Counted from the stretch's first letter, positions 45,463 through 56,131 are shown. The stretch is 64,000 bases of DNA from Obelidium mucronatum (GCA_025765595.1 JAIVFH010000043.1:62001-126000); one strand, 5' to 3'. Numbers and translations: made by a program. The notes: generated by a model from the letters alone, not told the origin.

Positions 45463-46003
45463 TTAAAGACATAATACAATTGCAATCATTCCCAACAACA
45501 CGGTGACATTTTTTCCATGTTTGGCGGCGTTGTACTTTGGATATCTCTGGCTGGTAGTTGTTGATTTACTAATTCCAGTGTTGGCGGTTGTGCATGAAGT
45601 TGTCGTTGATGTGGTAGTCCATGCATACCACACTTGCTGCGTTGTTGTAATTATTGGATAGTTGGTATCCTGCTGTGGGGAAAGAATATGTGGTGATGGA
45701 ACAGGTAGACTTGCGTCTCTATCAATTCGGTCAATTCTAAGTAGCGTTCGAAAATCGAAATGATGGCACTCAAAGACCGTGGACTCACACACACGCAGCA
45801 ATCCGATGCGCCACTGCTTGGGTAAAGGTACTTGTCCAAAGAGACGACGCGTCACTCGAACAATACACTGGGATTGAATCAGGGTCGAATGAAGTACACA
45901 CGCATATGTTAAACAAGACTTGTGAAGTCGCTTGGCCACAGGCCGCACTCTCTTGGCTAAAGGCTGTCAGCGCGTAACTGCACGGAGCTGATGCAGAGGC
46001 CAT
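45463..46003 (-). CDS. single-module six-cysteine protein (member G)
   Basis: Exon 1 (from 46003, MASASAPCSYALTAFSQESA) holds one six-cysteine module: C at SCY-type start, AC, CVC, YC, then Trp and R-x2-AC. A short intron (about 45786-45731) follows right after the last cysteine. Exon 2 encodes a Thr/Ser-rich linker and a hydrophobic tail (VTVLLGMIAIVLCL), like a GPI signal. No N-terminal signal peptide. It is a tandem duplicate of member F (same exon structure, tails alike in VLLGMIAI/ILLGMIAI). Confidence 0.6.
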
Positions 46004-46273
46004 GAAAATGAGGATAGTTTAATAAGAAAGTATTAATATGTGATTTATTTTTTCTTGACAGAATATTCGACAAGGGGTGTGTGGTGGGGCAAGTGAACTT
46101 TTTGAAAGACAACCGCTCTTTGGCAACCTTATTGCGGTAATTGAGAATAATGCTTCTTCTTAATGGTGGTGCAGAATGGGTAGTTGGTTGTCATGATATG
46201 AGTTGGAGATCTCGAACTTGTTGTGATTAAAAAACGAGGATGAAGTTGATAAAAAAAAAAATAGCCGCGGCCA

Positions 46274-46803
46274 TCAAAGACATAATGCAATTGCAATCAT
46301 TCCCAACAGTATGGGGACATTCTTCATACGTTTGGCGGCGCTGAGCTGTGGACCTCTTTCACTGGCTGATGTTGGTTTACTAACCCCAGTGCTGGCTGTT
46401 GCCGTTGTTGTGGTAGTCAGTGCAACAGGTTGAGTCTCATACAACACTTGCTGTGTGGCACTGGATGTAATCATTGGATAGTTTAAATCCTGTGGAGCCT
46501 GAGGAAGTGGTAGACCTGCGTCTCTATCAATTTGGTCCGTCACTTATAAGCATTGTTCGAAAGAATGGTACTACTTCAAAGACTGTGGCCTCACACACAG
46601 GCCTCGATCCGATCCGCCACTGCTTGGGTAAAAATGCTCGTCCAAAGAGACGACGCGTCGCCGGTACAATACGCTGGGAATAAATCAGTGTCGAAAGTAC
46701 ACAGGCATACGTTGAACGAGGCTTGTGAAGCCCCTCCTTGCGCGCAGGCTATAATCTGTTCGCTATAGGCAGTGAGTACGTAACTACACGATGCAGAGGC
46801 CAT
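46274..46803 (-). CDS. single-module six-cysteine protein (member F)
   Basis: Exon 1 starts MASASCSYVLTAYSEQIIAC and ends RIEAC; the intron lies at the same place as in member G. Exon 2 carries a Thr-rich linker and the tail PILLGMIAIALCL. A TATA-like element (CTATAAAAAC on the minus strand) is at 46841-46850. The two genes are separated by 270 bp and clearly arose by duplication. Confidence 0.62.
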
Positions 46804-46840
46804 GAAAATGAGAGAGTTTAATATTATTGAAATGAGTTCT

Positions 46841-46850
46841 GTTTTTATAG
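46841..46850 (-). promoter_or_regulatory. TATA-like element of six-cysteine member F
   Basis: CTATAAAAAC, about 40 bp upstream of the start codon at 46803. Confidence 0.4.
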
Positions 46851-46901
46851 GGAGTGAACCTATTGTCGCTTTTATCTTATAACCCCCCCCATTTGAAAAC
46901 C

Positions 46902-48243
46902 CTATTGCGGTAATTGAGAATACTGCTTCTTCTTAATGGTCAAGCAATAAATATCGAAAATCTCACACAAGTCCACCACAATCCGCGAGAACCAAAACAG
47001 GTACAACCCGCCAGCCAGCGCCGCCAAACCCCACCACGCATTTAAATTCTGCAACCCAAACGCAATCGCGCTCAACAAGAGCCCTGGAGCCATCATTTCG
47101 ATCATTGGGAACCCGCGCTTGCTAATATGAGCAACGATAATCGAGCCGACTTGATGACCGAAAATAAATGTCAAGAAGATAACAAAGGGGACAATTGACG
47201 GACTGTGGACAATTGTTTGTGGATAAAGCATTGGAAACAGGGATGTGGTTGTGACGAGAGTGATGAATGGAATCAAGCCAGAAAGAGGAGGATGTTTCTG
47301 AGCCTTTTCGGCGGACGCGGGAGTGTTTTGAATCGCAGTCAGAACGTTTCCGTAACTTTTTTTTTAAAAAAATAAGAAGAGGCTGGCGTTTGTGTTATGT
47401 AAAGTGGACGACTTACCTAGTGTAGACGTTGAAGATGATGACCACACAACCAAATCCAACAAATGCAATATTGAGGGGGATGTTTAAAATTTCCCAGGCA
47501 AGAGCAGGCGGGAGCAAGTTCTTCATTGGCGTTGACCATACTTCAGGACCTATTTTTTTTTCATTACAGTCAGTTCAAGAACTTGCCGACAAACCCACAA
47601 AAAAATATTAAACCTTACCCCAAAACGCACTAACAAAAAGAATAAAAATAATCATAAAAACTCCTTCAATAGGCCCCGAACATTCACTCAAAAAGAGAAC
47701 CCCCGTATAATACTCCTCCCAAGTACTCAAATAAAAGTTTCCCATACAAGAATACACTGTGAAAATCTGCCACCAAGTTTGACCCATACCCAGCGCCCTC
47801 ACGCCAATAAATGTGGCGAATCCAGTGTTGAGCGCATCACATCCGTGGTCAAACAGTTCTCCAAGGGGTGACGAAGTTCCCGTTCGACGAGCTTGTTTTC
47901 CATCGATGGCGTCAAGGGATTGATATGTAAACAGACCCACTGCGAATGAAATATATGTCCAGGATGGAAGTGGGGACAAGAGATCAGGGGAATAGTGGAG
48001 CAGGAGCAGGACATTGGCGATTACGCAGAGAAACCCGGTGAGAGTAATCAAGTTGGGACTGTTTTTTTTTGTATGTTTTTAGTTTGATATGGTGGCCTCA
48101 ATTCATCAACGGCGGGAATGGACGCAGGATTGAAAAAAAAATAAATCAACTGGTACTTACGCAATCGATCGAGGGACATACTCGACAATAACACTCCACC
48201 AGTATGGGTTCAGGATCTTTGTGGCAATGAAAGATCTAATCAT
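46902..48243 (-). CDS. choline/ethanolamine phosphotransferase (CDP-alcohol type)
   Basis: Starts MIRSFIATKILNPYWWSVIV, then SPNLITLTGFLCVI. The CDP-alcohol phosphotransferase signature is complete: DAIDGKQARRTGTSSPLGEL followed by FDHGCDA (DGxxARxxxxxxxxGxxxDxxxD). Multiple membrane helices follow, with WEEYYTGVLFLSECSGPIEG, as in Cpt1/Ept1, and the protein ends IFDIYCLTIKKKQYSQLPQ. It transfers phosphocholine or phosphoethanolamine from the CDP form to diacylglycerol, in ER or Golgi membranes, as the last step of the Kennedy pathway. At least four exons. It sits among six-cysteine genes on the same strand, but no link is evident. Choline and ethanolamine specificity cannot be separated by eye. 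Confidence 0.85.
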
Positions 48244-48520
48244 GGTGTTCAGGTCTTTTTTTTTCCCAAACCCCTCAACCAAGCACTCTCACGGACAACT
48301 CAACTTGTCGATCGATTTGTACGAATAAGACTTTAACCGCTCAACGTCTGCATCTTTGAAGAATAGCATGTCTTGGAGCAGTTGATGGCCGACGGGGCAC
48401 AGGAAAAAATTGGAAGAAAAAGAACACAAGCAATCAAGGAAAAAAGAGCGAAAAACAAGCATTTAATTCAACAACTACAGTAGATAATACGGTAAAAAAC
48501 ATAAAAAAAATAATATGGAA
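48244..48520. other. intergenic, nothing seen
   Basis: AT-rich spacer between the phosphotransferase start and six-cysteine member B. Confidence 0.4.
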
Positions 48521-49416
48521 CTAAAGAATCAATGCCATCAAAGCGACAAGTCCAAGAACGGCAGCTTCAAGTGGAGAAGAGCCACTTGAAAGTTGACGGG
48601 TGGCAGTAGTCGACGTCAACTGACCAGTAACGGAGTTAGAAGCTTGTGCTGTCACGGTCACGACCGACGTGGTACTGACAATAGTTGGAATACCGTTTGC
48701 CTTCACGGGCAACACAGCAACACCACTCACAGCACCAGTTTGTGGGTTCCCTGATCCACAGTTGGCAAAGTTTGATGCTGGGTAGCCTGGATAGTTTGGA
48801 AATGTGACACACGACAGACAGCCAGGGGCAGGCTTGACCTCGAAAGTTGATGAGACAGAAGCAGTTGACAAAAGGACCCGATTGGACCATTGCAGAATAG
48901 TTGATTCCAGGAGTAGAGTTGGCTGCACAGAGCGCATTACACGATGACGCAGTGAATGCAATTGATGAGTCACTATTTTCAACTTGGATGGCCTTGTCCT
49001 TTGTTGGATAACCAATGCCCGCTGCGCACTCGGATCCATCTTCAAAAGGAGCCGGAGTCGCAGTTGTTGTAGAAGCTGTAGTTGTAGTTGCAGCGGCAGT
49101 TGCAGAAGTTGCCGAGGCTAGATGAAACCAAGCGGGGATCAGGAATGTCAGAAGGAAGAGCCAGGAGCGACTTTCCAGCAGGAACAGTTCTGTTCACTGC
49201 AGCACATGCTTGCAGTCTCAGCGCGACTCCGTCTTGGTACTGATTGGTCCACTCGTTTCTCTCGTCAGCAAAGCAGTAGGCGAACACGCTGTCTGTGTCT
49301 ATGACATCACACCAGCAGTTGTTTTTCAGGGTGTCGTTGGGCACTCCTCTGGAGCATGTGATTTCCTCCTGTTGGAGTGCCATGCTGGCGTATCTGCAGG
49401 CGGGAGAGAGAGGCAT
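48521..49416 (-). CDS. six-cysteine protein with a second cysteine domain and GPI-like tail (member B)
   Basis: Starts MPLSPACRYASMALQQEEIT; one six-cysteine module (SRGVPND, CWC, AYC, ACAA) ends at a Thr/Ala linker. After an apparent extra base near 49126 the linker runs ATTTTASTTTATPAPFEDGS into a second domain with its own cysteines (SSCNALCAAN, FVNCFC region, GCLSCVTFPNYPG, NFANCGSG). Another one-base shift lies near 48855. A serine/threonine-rich stalk and a hydrophobic tail (AAVLGLVALMALIL) complete it. The second domain is unique in this family here. No signal peptide at the N-terminus. Confidence 0.5.
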
Positions 49417-49497
49417 TGTCTGTTTGTTGGGTGGTGGGCTTGCTTTTTTGCTTGATTTATTATTGATTTATTATTATTTAATCAACTGTTTTTGAGT

Positions 49498-49997
49498 TCA
49501 CAACAGGCATGCGAAAAATGCAAAAGAAGCAATAATAATGAAGGAGGTTCCAACGGAAGAAGCTACTGCTTTTTGCAATAACGCCAGTGACATGCAGAAA
49601 CGGTAGTAGTTGTTGTTTGAACTTGAGATCCAGTGACCAAAGAAGTCGTCCTAGTGGTCGCAGTAGCCACACTCACAGACACCAAAGGGTTGGGAATATC
49701 AGTGGGAAGAGCCAACAGTGGCTTCCCTGTGGGGACTGTCTTATTGGCGGCAGCGCAAGCCGATGCACGGAAATCAACTGCATGCTCATACATGGAAATC
49801 CACTCGTTCTTGTCATTTTCGACGGGGCTGCAATAGGCTTTCAATGATTCGACATCGATGATGTCGCACCAGCAGGTGTTTTTGGTCAAGTCGTCAGGAG
49901 CTCCTCGGTGGCAAGAGGACTCTTCTTGAATGAGGGCAACTGTTGACAAGTAGCATGCAGGGGAAAGAGCTGTACCAGATGGAACCGCAAACGACAT
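49498..49997 (-). CDS. single-module six-cysteine protein (member C)
   Basis: Starts MSFAVPSGTALSPACYLSTV; module with SSCHRGAPDD, CWC, AYC, ENDKNEWISMYEHAVDFR and ACAAANKTVPTG, then a Thr/Val-rich linker. A neighbouring frame supplies a hydrophobic tail (SFIIIASFAFFACLL) up to a stop at 49498, so an indel is suspected near 49590. Otherwise like member B in module sequence (both have CWCD). Confidence 0.55.
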
Positions 49998-50238
49998 GTT
50001 TAGTATTTATGAAATTCTTTTTTCTTGGCTTTGGTGATGGGTCTTCTTTTATTACGATTCAGGACACAGCGCTCAAGGAGCAGCAACGACAGAATCTCAC
50101 CTATGTCGAAGCTGAACGCTGAGGCTAGGAATAGAACCATCGATATCGTAGCTTGGTGTATCTTACTAATTCTATTGGGGAATTTGAACGTGAGAACAAA
50201 CTATATTGGAGTTGATTACTTATAAACGATTTATTCCA

Positions 50239-51219
50239 TCACAACATCATCAACGAAACAAGCCCAAAAGCCGAAACAACAACTTCAACAGCATCGCTCT
50301 TGACAATATTGGAGACACGCGCAGAAGTGGTTGCAGTAGCCGTCGTCGTTGTTGCGAGAGCAGTAGTGGTCTTTTCTGATGCAACAGTCGCGGCCTGAGT
50401 CGTGGCGACTGACGACCCGACAGCAGCGCAAGCTTTTGCCCGCATATCAACCGCGTCTTGATACACGGAAAACCACTGAGTCTTATCATTCACCGAAAAG
50501 TTACAGCTATTCAACACTCCTTCCTGCTGCGCAGTGTTACACAAACACTTGTTCTTGACTGGCCCATCGGGAACATTGCGCGTACACGAAACCAGACCTT
50601 GATTCAAACCAAACATTGCAGAATAGCACAGTGGCGTAACATTCACATTCTGTGGTGGGACTTGGGTCACACCGTCTGGAACGGGCAGATTAGCTGCGGC
50701 GCAGGCAGTTGCGCGTGAAGTGACTGCTCCCAAGTACGTAGAATACCACTGTTCCTTCTCGTTTCCGTCTTGAGAACAAGCGTTGTAGATGGAATTCAAT
50801 TGGGTGATGTTGCACAAGCATTTGTTCTTGGCAGCGTCGTCAGGGACATTGCGGGTGCATGAGATTTGAATCTGACCAAGAGAGAAGATGGATGCGTAGC
50901 AGGTGGAGGTCAGCTTCACATTGGATGGTGGGGCAATGACTGTGGAGTCGGGGACCGGTAAGTTTGCAGCGGCGCAAGACTTTTCGCGGGATTCGACAGC
51001 ACTCAAGTAAAGTGGGTACCAGAAGCTTTGGTCGTTGGTGGCAGGACTGCAAAATGCGTATACGGATTCCGCTTGAGTAATCTTGCACAAGCAGCTGTCC
51101 TGCACAAGACCGCTTGGAACGTTGCGAGTGCAGGAGGTCTGTTCCTGGTTTAGGGCGAATGTAGCCGTGAAGCAGACTGGAGTGAGATTGACGCCAGAAG
51201 GAGGAGTCAGTAAAGCCAT
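50239..51219 (-). CDS. six-cysteine repeat protein with three modules (member D)
   Basis: Intact single ORF of 326 codons from MALLTPPSGVNLTPVCFTAT. Three modules (starts near residues 14, 107 and 200) share SCTRNVP, CLC, YxxC or NSC, a W(Y/F) step and R-x3-CAA, joined by proline-rich linkers (NLPVPDS, VIAPPSNVKLT, NLPVPDG). A Thr/Ala-rich stalk and a weak hydrophobic end (VVSAFGLVSLMML) follow. The best-preserved member of the family, and a close relative of member A. A TATA-like element lies at about 51254-51262. No N-terminal signal peptide. Confidence 0.7.
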   Translation of the reverse strand: MALLTPPSGVNLTPVCFTATFALNQEQTSCTRNVPSGLVQDSCLCKITQAESVYAFCSPATNDQSFWYPLYLSAVESREKSCAAANLPVPDSTVIAPPSNVKLTSTCYASIFSLGQIQISCTRNVPDDAAKNKCLCNITQLNSIYNACSQDGNEKEQWYSTYLGAVTSRATACAAANLPVPDGVTQVPPQNVNVTPLCYSAMFGLNQGLVSCTRNVPDGPVKNKCLCNTAQQEGVLNSCNFSVNDKTQWFSVYQDAVDMRAKACAAVGSSVATTQAATVASEKTTTALATTTTATATTSARVSNIVKSDAVEVVVSAFGLVSLMML

Positions 51220-51253
51220 TTTTTGAACACTTTTTTTTCCCTCTTTGGCGTCC

Positions 51254-51262
51254 CATTTATAT
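51254..51262 (-). promoter_or_regulatory. TATA-like element of six-cysteine member D
   Basis: ATATAAAT on the minus strand about 35-43 bp before the start codon. Confidence 0.35.
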
Positions 51263-51299
51263 GTGGAAAAATCCCATCCTTTGAACATGAACGGCCAGC

Positions 51300-51620
51300 A
51301 CTGTATTTCTTGTCAGCCGATGACCATGCCAGTTACCGACAGAACCTAGAAGGGCACATTGCTCATCTGTTTTTTGACAAGCTTTGGGTGCTTAGTAAGT
51401 TAATTTCACCCAATTGATATATTTCTAAGTGTTGGATTTTCTCCCTTTTTTTTTACAACCATTACTGAAGAAGTTGTTCACGCAAGAAATGAATCCTCCA
51501 ACGTCATAATTTTATTATTATTTTTTAGTTCTTTGTAAGCAATGCTTGGATACTAATGTTGAGTTGAGCTACATTTTTTGGGCACTTTATTTTTCTTTCC
51601 AGCAAGGTTCAATGCGAAAA
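51300..51620. other. intergenic, nothing seen
   Basis: AT-rich spacer between members D and H. Confidence 0.4.
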
Positions 51621-51625
51621 AAAAA

Positions 51626-51991
51626 TCATCTACTTTTGAAAACAATAGCCGAGCTGGGAGTGGCCTGATAATAAGAAGCTGTGGAGGAAGCACTCAAGCT
51701 GGCAGCCCTGCCATAAACCATGTGAAGTCAACTTTTTGAAAAAAAAAAAATACATGAATCAAACTGAAACGCAACTGACAAGCCGATTGTTGTGAAACAG
51801 TACCATCATGATACATTTTCCACCATGTTTGCTTGGGAACAGTGCCATCATTGTGGCAAGCATCCCAAACCACTGACGCGTCGACTAAACAAAGGCAATG
51901 CCGGCGTTGTTCGGTTGTTGGAGCATGGCCACAGGTTCGCCATGTAATGTAAAAGGAGGAAAGGGTATCAGCGCAGCCGTATGTTTGCATA
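51626..51991 (-). CDS. single-module six-cysteine protein (member H)
   Basis: Starts MQTYGCADTLSSFYITWRTC; the module continues with HCLC, WDAC, TWWKMYHDG and SACQ, so all six cysteines are present, but the sequence is the most divergent in the family. As in members E, F and G an intron follows directly after the last cysteine (about 51710-51775). A short Ser-rich exon then ends at 51626 (ATPSSAIVFKSR), without the hydrophobic tail of other members. Confidence 0.45.
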
Positions 51992-52143
51992 GGTTGATAG
52001 GTTTTGTTTTTGGTTAATTGTTCTGGTGAAGGCTGGCGGGCCCCAATTCCCGTTTTAGCGGACCAGGGGCCACAACAAGTCCACAACTAGCCACAACTTC
52101 AACAACCCCAAACAGGAGAGGCATGAATCAACGATATGTTTTA

Positions 52144-52605
52144 TTAGTAAAGAATAATCAAAAGGAAAGCTGAAGTGAGTAATAGAATGGTTCCTGGAAA
52201 TGCGTTTGAATTAATCGAATCACTGCTGGAGGGATTTCGAACGGTTACAGTTTCTTGGATTGAAGGTGATGCCGTGTTGGATAGAGAAATTTGTGTCTTG
52301 GTTGCCGCCAACGTCAAAGTAGCATCTCTGAAAGAGAGTTAGGTAGAAGGGTTAGCGCCACCGGAGGAAAAGCAGCATAATCTCATGACGTACTGGCAGC
52401 TTTGAAGGTTTAGCGCAACAGCTTCAGTATAAGTCGATCGCCAGGTAGCTGTGGGATCTGCTTGACAGGCATTCAACAAGGCAGCCACATCAGCGGTAGA
52501 ACACACGCATCGATTCGTTGCTGCCATATCTGGCAGTTGTGAGCATGTGCGTAGCTGCTGGGTGTATGCGGAGACGGCGAAGTAGCAAGGTTCTGAAATA
52601 GACAT
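52144..52605 (-). CDS. single-module six-cysteine protein (member E)
   Basis: Starts MSISEPCYFAVSAYTQQLRT; module cysteines at CYF, TCS, RCVC, NAC and SCQ, with TWRSTY in the Trp position. The intron (donor GTACGT near 52394, acceptor near 52330) again follows the last cysteine. Exon 2 encodes DATLTLAATKTQIS, a Ser/Thr stalk and the hydrophobic end ILLLTSAFLLIILY. Its start lies only 23 bp from the divergent start of the membrane-protein gene at 52629. Confidence 0.6.
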
Positions 52606-52628
52606 TTTATTGAAAACACAGAAAAGCA

Positions 52629-53938
52629 ATGAGGATAGTTTTGTGGCTGCTCTGCGCGCCGCTCTTTGCGTCGGCCGGCTTCACGCTCCGCGCAACGTCG
52701 ATCACAGCGGCGCCGCTGGGCGACGGGCCGTGCAGCGCAGTGCTGCAGACGACGGACGAGTCGGCGCTCGCGGCGCTCGAGGCGGCGCGGCGGCGCATGA
52801 GTCACGTGTTCGCGGCGGACGCGCGGCGCATCGACGCGGCGTTTGCGGCGTGCGTCGGCGCGGCGTGGCGCCGCCTGCTGGCGCTCGACGCGTGCGGCAG
52901 CGTTGCGCGCGCAAACAACGGCGCGCAGTGCGCGTGGATCGGCGCGAGCGTCGGTGCGCTGGCGCCAGAGACGCGCGCGGTCGCCGAACACGTGGCGGCA
53001 CACATCCACCCGGTGTATGCGGCGAGGGAACAGCTGGCGGTCGGCGTCGGCGTTCTGACTGCCGTCATTGGACGCGTTCTGGCAATGTTCTTCTGCGAAG
53101 ACGACGAAGCGGCGGGTCCAAAGCCCGTGAATAGAGAATTGTACATCCGGTATAGTGTGGGCTTTACCTTCGTGCGAATCGCATCGCTTTTATCATTGGT
53201 AGTATTCTTCTTTCACTCGACAGCTGATATTAATCCGCCGCACGACAGCCCATCTCCATTTTATCAGTGAAAACACATCTCGAAAACGTTGACGTTGAAG
53301 CGTTGGGTGTTTCAAGCTTTCTCATAATAATCTTCCGCATTCTATCCATTGTCGAAACAACAGCCGTGATATTAATGGTGACTATTGATGAGTTTGATAT
53401 GGTTTATTTGATTTAATTATTGTTGGACAGCCCATTCAGGAATACCTGGACTACTACTCTCTCCTACAATCGATTACATCCAAAATGGCTCTACTCTTTT
53501 ACGTTCTGTGGTTCCCGATCCCATACATTACCTTGTTTTTCGATGCAGTCCAACGGAAAGCTGGCGGAAAACTCATTATACCTCTTGATCTCTCGACTGC
53601 ACCTGGTCAGATATTGGATTTTATTTTTTTGCATCGACAAATCTTTTATTGGGGTCTTCAATGGGTGCTCATGTATTCACTCGTGTTTATAGTGGTGAGT
53701 CACGGTCTCTTTCCCCCTCAAACCAACTCTTTTCTTTATATTATAACACAATTTGTATCCATTTTTTTTATTTTAGCCAGAGTTATTGAGACTGTACTCA
53801 TCCAAAATCATTCGACGTGAGTTTGTTGTTCGCCAACAAGAGAAAGAAGCGCAACTCCAGTTGAATGCAGCCGCCAGAGAAAAGCGAGAGAAGCAAGACA
53901 CGGACCGAGATACATCTACCGAAATAGACAGGTTATGA
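52629..53938 (+). CDS. GC-rich multi-pass membrane protein, family unknown
   Basis: Begins with a good signal peptide (MRIVLWLLCAPLFASAGF). A long Ala/Arg-rich domain follows (52700-53050, cysteines at PCSAV, ACVG, DACG, QCAW), then a membrane segment (VGVGVLTAVIGRVLAMFF), another (VGFTFVRIASLLSLVVFFF), and after a one-base shift near 53265 further helices (VSSFLIIIFRIL; MALLFYVLWFPIPYITLFF; YWGLQWVLMYSLVFIV). The last exon gives a charged tail (RREFVVRQQEKEAQLQLNAA). Introns at about 53403-53431 and 53694-53777. The first exon is far more GC-rich than the rest. It resembles the gene at 62487 in general plan, but no sequence link was found. Confidence 0.5.
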
Positions 53939-54031
53939 CACAATAAAAAAGCTTGTAAGCACCACAACAGAAAATTCTTTGCACATTTCGGCTGACAAAG
54001 CAAAACCCGATCTAAAAATAGTCACCCAAAA

Positions 54032-54550
54032 ATGGCTTCCTCTCCCACGGCCACCACCACCACTGAGATCCCAACGGACCTTGAGCTCTTTTTTCTCGAA
54101 ATCGAAGCAGAGCTGGATGCACCTAGAAAGCGCCGAGAATTGCAACATCGCCACGACCAAATTGTTGCTGAAATGCGCACTGAACTATTGCGGCATCCAA
54201 TTAAACGAGTCAATCAAAAGCAACACCTAAGGAAACTACCGAATACTACAAACCGACTCTCTAACGCTGGATCTAGTGGTACACTCTGTGCCAATGGGTT
54301 GGAGGCTCCACCAACAGCACGAACCTCTCCCTGGATCTCTAGCACCCTTGGCACCACCCTTGGTATAGAACACGGAAATCCGTGCAATGACAGGTAAACG
54401 TTTGCTTATAAAAATCAAAAATTGGTCCCGTTTCTGAACTCACTTGTTTTGCCAGCCGGGTGTCTTGTCGTCCATTCACTTCATCTCTCCATGTAGAGGC
54501 TTGTCGCCAACAGATTCAAAAAATCCTTGCGACCCAAGCGCGTAAGGAAT
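54032..54550 (+). CDS. small helical protein, two exons
   Basis: Exon 1 (54032-54393) starts MASSPTATTTTEIPTDLELF and has a charged helix (APRKRRELQHRHDQIVAEMR), then a Ser/Thr/Pro-rich part. After a 60-bp intron the second exon (from about 54458) gives SRVSCRPFTSSLHVEACRQQ and a final helix ending QARKE. About 150 aa. Not recognised. It follows the membrane protein head-to-tail by 93 bp. Confidence 0.5.
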
Positions 54551-54994
54551 AGCAACCAGAAAAAGAGAAAAAAAAAACCAGCGACCAGTAGGGGATGCGA
54601 TGATGTGGGGCTTTCTTTTTTTTGAATTCTCGATTGTATACTTTTGTTCGTGTGCAAAATATACCTGTTACATATGTACAGCCTCGTAAAACATGAACTT
54701 TTTTTCAATTTTAATACAGCCATAAAATCGCGTCATGTATAACCGAGTCATGCTGGGGAGTCCAAATTTTCAAAAACTCTGGGGACTTAAAGAACTTAAA
54801 ACTGGGCAGGGCGTGTTTTGGTTCTTGTTCTGAAATAGACGAAGGGCCATTGTTTTGGGGAAAGTTCTGATCTTATAATTTAATATAATTTTATTCTATC
54901 ATTCTGAAATTTGAAATTTGAATTCGATGGTCCGGTATTGTCCTATTATGATTTTGCAGTAATGGACTTTAAGTTGTTGTGACAAGCCGTGCCA
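54551..54994. other. intergenic with remnants of the MYND-array duplication
   Basis: A stretch at about 54818-54870 (TTTTGGTTCTTGTTCT, then GGGCCATT) resembles 56270-56330, so a boundary of the tandem duplication lies here. Confidence 0.4.
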
Positions 54995-56025
54995 TCACAA
55001 CTTCTCCAAATACTTTTTGTGGTCTACTTTATGCGATGGCCAATTAACGTTTTGGCAAGCAGCAGAGCAGTATCCCACGCGCCGACAAGGGCAGAACTGG
55101 ATCATAGTACATTAGTAATCTTTATAAGAAATTACATCATTATAAAGAAAAAGTTACCTTCAGAGAAATAGATGGATCAAACAAACGATAATTAAACTTG
55201 CAGTTTCCGCAACCTTTTGCACGAGCAACTTCCTGGTGATGCTTTGCCTTGTGATTCTCCCAATCCCCGGATTGACACCCATACACCCTGTGTTGGCCCT
55301 GACTGTTTTTAACCCACTGGAGTTTATCCCCAAATTCTCGCTCCTGAACTCATCAGCAATGATTCCCAAAGCATTGATAATGATAGATAATCTCTTTAAG
55401 AGGAGGTTCCATTCTTCAATGTAGCACCAAACACCAGCTTCGCGGTATTCGTCCATCCGAAGTTGCAACTCCATGAACTTCTCCTTATCGACTCCTGTAG
55501 CAGGCTTCTTTGTCTTTTTAACAACTTTTCCCATACTGCCCACAGCGAGGGGGACATACTGGTCTGGGTATTCGTTCCTCGTGTCCAACAAACCTTTCCG
55601 AATCTGCGATCTCAAAAACGCTAACTGTCCGATAGCCACCACTTTTAGGGAGCATTCTTCAATCGTCTCCCTCCCCCATCCAAGTTGGTTGATCGCAGGC
55701 GTGGCGCGATCACCTTCTCCTGCAAATGTAAACTCCTTAAACAGAGCCGGCAGATTACAGAGAGCCTGAGGAACCATCTCCGGCGCAATAATATGTGTCT
55801 TATCGAACGGAGCTGGTTTAAAACCGAGATCTTGCGAGATGGGCGACACGTCAAGGAGAAAAGCCAACTTGTCCTTTTTGGCCAACTCATACCACCACTG
55901 CGTAAACTTCTTTTCGTGCTTTGACCAAAAAGATTTTACATTGTTGTGCACGATTCGAATACTTTCGATTTCAGTGTCGATGGTGTGTGGGTTTGGTTCT
56001 GATGAATCTTTTGGAATTGTCGCAT
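54995..56025 (-). CDS. MYND-finger protein paralog missing its first finger
   Basis: Close paralog of the gene at 56443-57537: shared VHNNVKSFWSKHEK, DKLAFLLDVSPIS, LFKEFTFAGE, LAFLRSQIRKGLL, EYREAGVWCY and NALGIIADEF. In the place of MYND finger 1 about 70 bp have been lost, and the remaining sequence is out of frame (frame ends at about 55160 after the original finger position). The second finger survives in the next exon (FCPCRRVGYCSAACQ, NWPSHKVDH) down to the stop at 54995. Two extra bases in an AC repeat near 55983 also separate the start codon from the body. Probably a pseudogene, though a one-finger product is possible. Confidence 0.5.
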
Positions 56026-56131
56026 TGTCTGTTTTTCTTAAAAGTTGAATTTGCTTTTATTATTCTGTAGTTTCTACTCTCTTTTTTCTATCATGATATT
56101 CCGCCTGTCATTGTGTCTGACGCAAAATAGT

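Noticed and set aside
52473..53146. Overlapping Arg/Ala-rich frames on both strands
   Set aside because: GC-rich sequence opens all frames; only the frame with the signal peptide and membrane helices is convincing.
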